DNA from: Mycobacterium sp. OTB74
GTDB lineage: Bacteria; Actinomycetota; Actinomycetes; Mycobacteriales; Mycobacteriaceae
DNA: 64,000 nucleotides
Direction: 5' to 3'
NCBI RefSeq assembly: GCF_029892685.1
Contig: NZ_JARXVD010000014.1
Coordinates: 62,001-126,000 of the forward strand
Part shown: positions 61,814 to 64,000 of the stretch, piece by piece
Numbering within the stretch: position 1 is the stretch's first letter
Layout: the number at the start of each line of letters is the position of its first letter
Program-made: the position numbers and the translations under genes
Notes under the pieces: generated by a model
Seen by the model: the letters and a program-made list of their open reading frames with translations, nothing else
Told to the model about the DNA's origin: nothing
Database searches by the model: none

Positions 61814-64000
61814 GGGCTTTCTCCAGCAGGACGCCGGGCAATTCGGCGAACAGGGCAGCCACGGACACAGATCCGGACAGTGTGCGCCCGGTCAGTCGGT
61901 CGATCCAGTCACCCTGAGGGAGAGTGAGTTGTGTTTCACCCCAGCCTTTTTCACCCAGCCGCAGTGTCCAACGCTGAATCGCCACCAGCACGTCGTCACC
62001 GCGTCGGTAGGCGATGACGTGCTCGGCGGCTGCGCCATCGGCGAACACGGGAGTGTAGCCACCGGAAAGGTACATGTCCGGGTGTTCTCGCCGGGACTGC
62101 AGCGCCGCGGCAACCACACGGATCTTGCGGTGGGCCAACGCATCAAGTTCGGTACGGCGAAGCGCGAAATCGACCGGTCGACGATTATCGGGGTCCACCA
62201 GGCTGTCGTCCCATAATTCGGTGCCCTGATAGATGTCCGGAACCCCGGGAACGGTCAGCGCCAGTAGCTTCTGTGCCAGGGCGTCGCTGCGGGCGGCCGA
62301 GTCGAGGTGCTGGACCAGCGCGGTGATCTCGGTTGCAATCGGGCCGTCGATCAGTGCATCGAGCCAGGCGTGCACCGATTCTTCGAATTCGTGGTCAGGA
62401 TCAATCCACGTGGTGTGCACCGCCGCTTCGCGGATTGCCTTCTCTGTGAAGGCATGTAGCCGCGCTCGCTCAGCATCACCGACCTCGCCGGACAGCGGCC
62501 ACACTCCCACTATGTTCTGCCAGAGGAACAGTCCGGTCGCCTCATCGGGTGGTAGGCACACGCGGTTCCATCGAACCATCCGCTGCGCCCATGGTCCGGC
62601 CACTTGGGACAGCACCGTGATTCGGGCCCGAACATCCTCGCCGCGCTTGGTGTCGTGGGTGGACAGCGTGATCATGGCCGACGGCCAGTCCCGTGCTCGA
62701 CGTTTGGCGCGTTCATGAAACTCGTTGACAGACATCCCGAACAGTTCGGGTTCGCCGCCCACTTCGTTGAGCGACACCAGTCGGGCGGCGCGGTAGAACC
62801 AGGTGTCCTCGACGGCTTTCGCGGTGACGGCGCCGCACAGCTGCTGCAGGCGCGCTGCGGTCTCGGGGTTTTCGAGCCCGGCCGCGAGTATGGCAGAAGC
62901 GCTTGATCCTGTTGTAGAGGTGAGCATCTCAGAGAAAGCCCGGGTGAACTGGAAGGTCGACTCTTCCGTACCGTAGTCGGTGCGGTACATGTTGATGCCG
63001 GCCAGCAACGTAGCAATGGCCTCAGGCAGCGCAGGGTCGTCCATGCCGGCCGCCTGTTCGACGGAGCGGTGCAGCCGCGCCAGTTCGCTGGATAGGGTTT
63101 CGGTGGCCGCGGTGACCTTCAACGCCCGCACGTCGGTTTCGGTGTCGGCGGCCAGGGCTGTCAGTGCAGCTTCTCCAGTCGGATCGACGAAGACCCCGCC
63201 GATCTCTCGCAGAGCGTCGTATCCGGTGGTGCCGGCGACGGGTAGACAGGGGCCCAGTGGCTCGTCGGGCGCCAGGATTTTCTCGGCGACAATCCAGGCA
63301 TCCGGCCCCACCAGTGTCCGTAACCGGTCGAGATAGCCTGCGGGGTTGGTCAATCCGTCGATGTGGTCGATGCGCAGCCCGTCCACCAGACCTTCGCGGA
63401 ACCACCGGCCGATTTCGGTGTGGGTGGCGTCGAACACCGCGGGGTCTTCCTGACGAACTGCGGCCAGGGAAGTGATGGCGAAAAAGCGCCGGTAGCCGCA
63501 GACGCCGGAACGCCAGCCGGTCAGCCGATAGCTCTGTCGGGAATGAACCTCGGCGCCTGAACCGCCTTCGGTGCCCGGCCGGATCGGCCACACTCGGTCA
63601 CCCAGCCGCAGCACCCCGCCGTCCACGGTCAGGTCGTTCACATCGGAATCAGAACCCAAGACCGGCAACACGATTCGACCCTCGGGGTCCACATCCCAGT
63701 CGATGTCAAAGAACGTGGCGTACTGCGACGCGCGCCCGTACGTCAACACGTCCCACCACCAGCTGTTCTGCTCGGGCCGTTCGACGCCGACGTGGTTGGG
63801 CACGATGTCGACGATCAGGCCCATGCCACGGGCCTGTGCCGCGGCGGATAACTGCGCCAATCCTGTTGCGCCACCGAGCTCAGCTGACACCGAGGTCGGA
63901 TCGGTCACGTCGTAACCGTGGGTAGACCCGGCCGCCATGGTCAGTACCGGCGACAGATACAGATGGGAGACACCCAGTTGGTCCAGATAGGGAAGCAGCG
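61806..64000 (-). CDS. treY: TreY, malto-oligosyltrehalose synthase (5' end beyond window)
   Basis: The window holds the C-terminal 730 or so residues; the frame stays open to base 64000, reading LLPYLDQLGVSHLYLSPVLT at the edge, so about 30 N-terminal residues are missing. TreY isomerises the reducing end of maltodextrin to an alpha,alpha-1,1 linkage. STHGYDVTDPTSVSAELGG, VDIVPNHVG, catalytic Asp in GLRIDHIDGLTNPAG, Glu in VAEKIL and STHDTKRGEDVRAR are signatures. Together with TreZ it forms the glycogen-to-trehalose route. Confidence 0.95.
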   Translation of the reverse strand, partial: LLPYLDQLGVSHLYLSPVLTMAAGSTHGYDVTDPTSVSAELGGATGLAQLSAAAQARGMGLIVDIVPNHVGVERPEQNSWWWDVLTYGRASQYATFFDIDWDVDPEGRIVLPVLGSDSDVNDLTVDGGVLRLGDRVWPIRPGTEGGSGAEVHSRQSYRLTGWRSGVCGYRRFFAITSLAAVRQEDPAVFDATHTEIGRWFREGLVDGLRIDHIDGLTNPAGYLDRLRTLVGPDAWIVAEKILAPDEPLGPCLPVAGTTGYDALREIGGVFVDPTGEAALTALAADTETDVRALKVTAATETLSSELARLHRSVEQAAGMDDPALPEAIATLLAGINMYRTDYGTEESTFQFTRAFSEMLTSTTGSSASAILAAGLENPETAARLQQLCGAVTAKAVEDTWFYRAARLVSLNEVGGEPELFGMSVNEFHERAKRRARDWPSAMITLSTHDTKRGEDVRARITVLSQVAGPWAQRMVRWNRVCLPPDEATGLFLWQNIVGVWPLSGEVGDAERARLHAFTEKAIREAAVHTTWIDPDHEFEESVHAWLDALIDGPIATEITALVQHLDSAARSDALAQKLLALTVPGVPDIYQGTELWDDSLVDPDNRRPVDFALRRTELDALAHRKIRVVAAALQSRREHPDMYLSGGYTPVFADGAAAEHVIAYRRGDDVLVAIQRWTLRLGEKGWGETQLTLPQGDWIDRLTGRTLSGSVSVAALFAELPGVLLEKARA

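Overview
The window is high-GC actinobacterial chromosome, dense in coding sequence, and almost certainly from a Mycobacterium (Mycolicibacterium-type) species. The evidence is a complete Pup-proteasome locus (mpa, dop, pup, prcB, prcA, pafA, pafB, pafC), rbpA, an MTB12-like secreted antigen, F420-dependent oxidoreductases, a mycothiol-era DsbA-like oxidoreductase, and long stretches collinear with the M. tuberculosis Rv2119-Rv2049 block as I remember it. Lnt and Ppm1 are separate genes here, as in fast-growing mycobacteria, not fused as in M. tuberculosis. I see no tRNA, rRNA, CRISPR array, phage or transposase gene.

Layout. 0.1-4.5 kb: a large LuxR/AAA regulator, a thioesterase and a RecB-like nuclease on the minus strand. 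4.5-13.6 kb: trmI, a DUF503 gene, two small exported proteins, mpa, a membrane protein, then dop-pup-prcB-prcA. 13.6-21.9 kb: an accessory block inside the proteasome locus. It holds a CUT1 sugar ABC importer, a decayed methyltransferase, an F420-type reductase, a PucR-like regulator, and a compact sulfide/persulfide-response module (DsbA-like protein, 51-aa Cys-rich protein, SQR-like flavoprotein, CstR-like repressor) with three near-identical 16-bp operators. 21.9-29.4 kb: pafA-pafB-pafC-tatA-tatC-helY on one strand. 29.4-35.4 kb: a metallo-hydrolase, a DUF4333 protein, a 5'-3' exonuclease, a hotdog protein, a PepE-like peptidase, an F420-dependent biliverdin reductase and an SDR. 35.4-46.8 kb: aerobic cobalamin genes cobL-M-K (plus), cobG-H-IJ (minus) and cobN (plus), with a 36-aa membrane microprotein in front of cobN. 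46.8-54.4 kb: a PPOX protein, purU, fxsA, an amidohydrolase, lnt-ppm1, rbpA and two small conserved proteins. 54.6-64 kb: a histidine kinase with a CRP-like input domain, a KmtR-type repressor with its CDF exporter, a membrane protein, ilvA, a hypothetical gene, treZ and the 3' part of treY.

How the genes work together. Dop and PafA handle Pup, Mpa recruits pupylated proteins to PrcAB, and PafBC is the DNA-damage activator encoded beside them. The Pup of this strain ends in Gly-Gly-Glu rather than the usual mycobacterial Gly-Gly-Gln, so it should not need deamidation before ligation. The cob genes use cobalt, and the KmtR/CDF pair would export excess cobalt or nickel. TreY and TreZ convert alpha-glucan ends to trehalose. 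The two least ordinary features are the ATACCC-N4-GGGTAT-controlled sulfur module and a short dispersed repeat (GGCGAGCGAAGCGACGGG) that reads as ASEATG in three unrelated genes.
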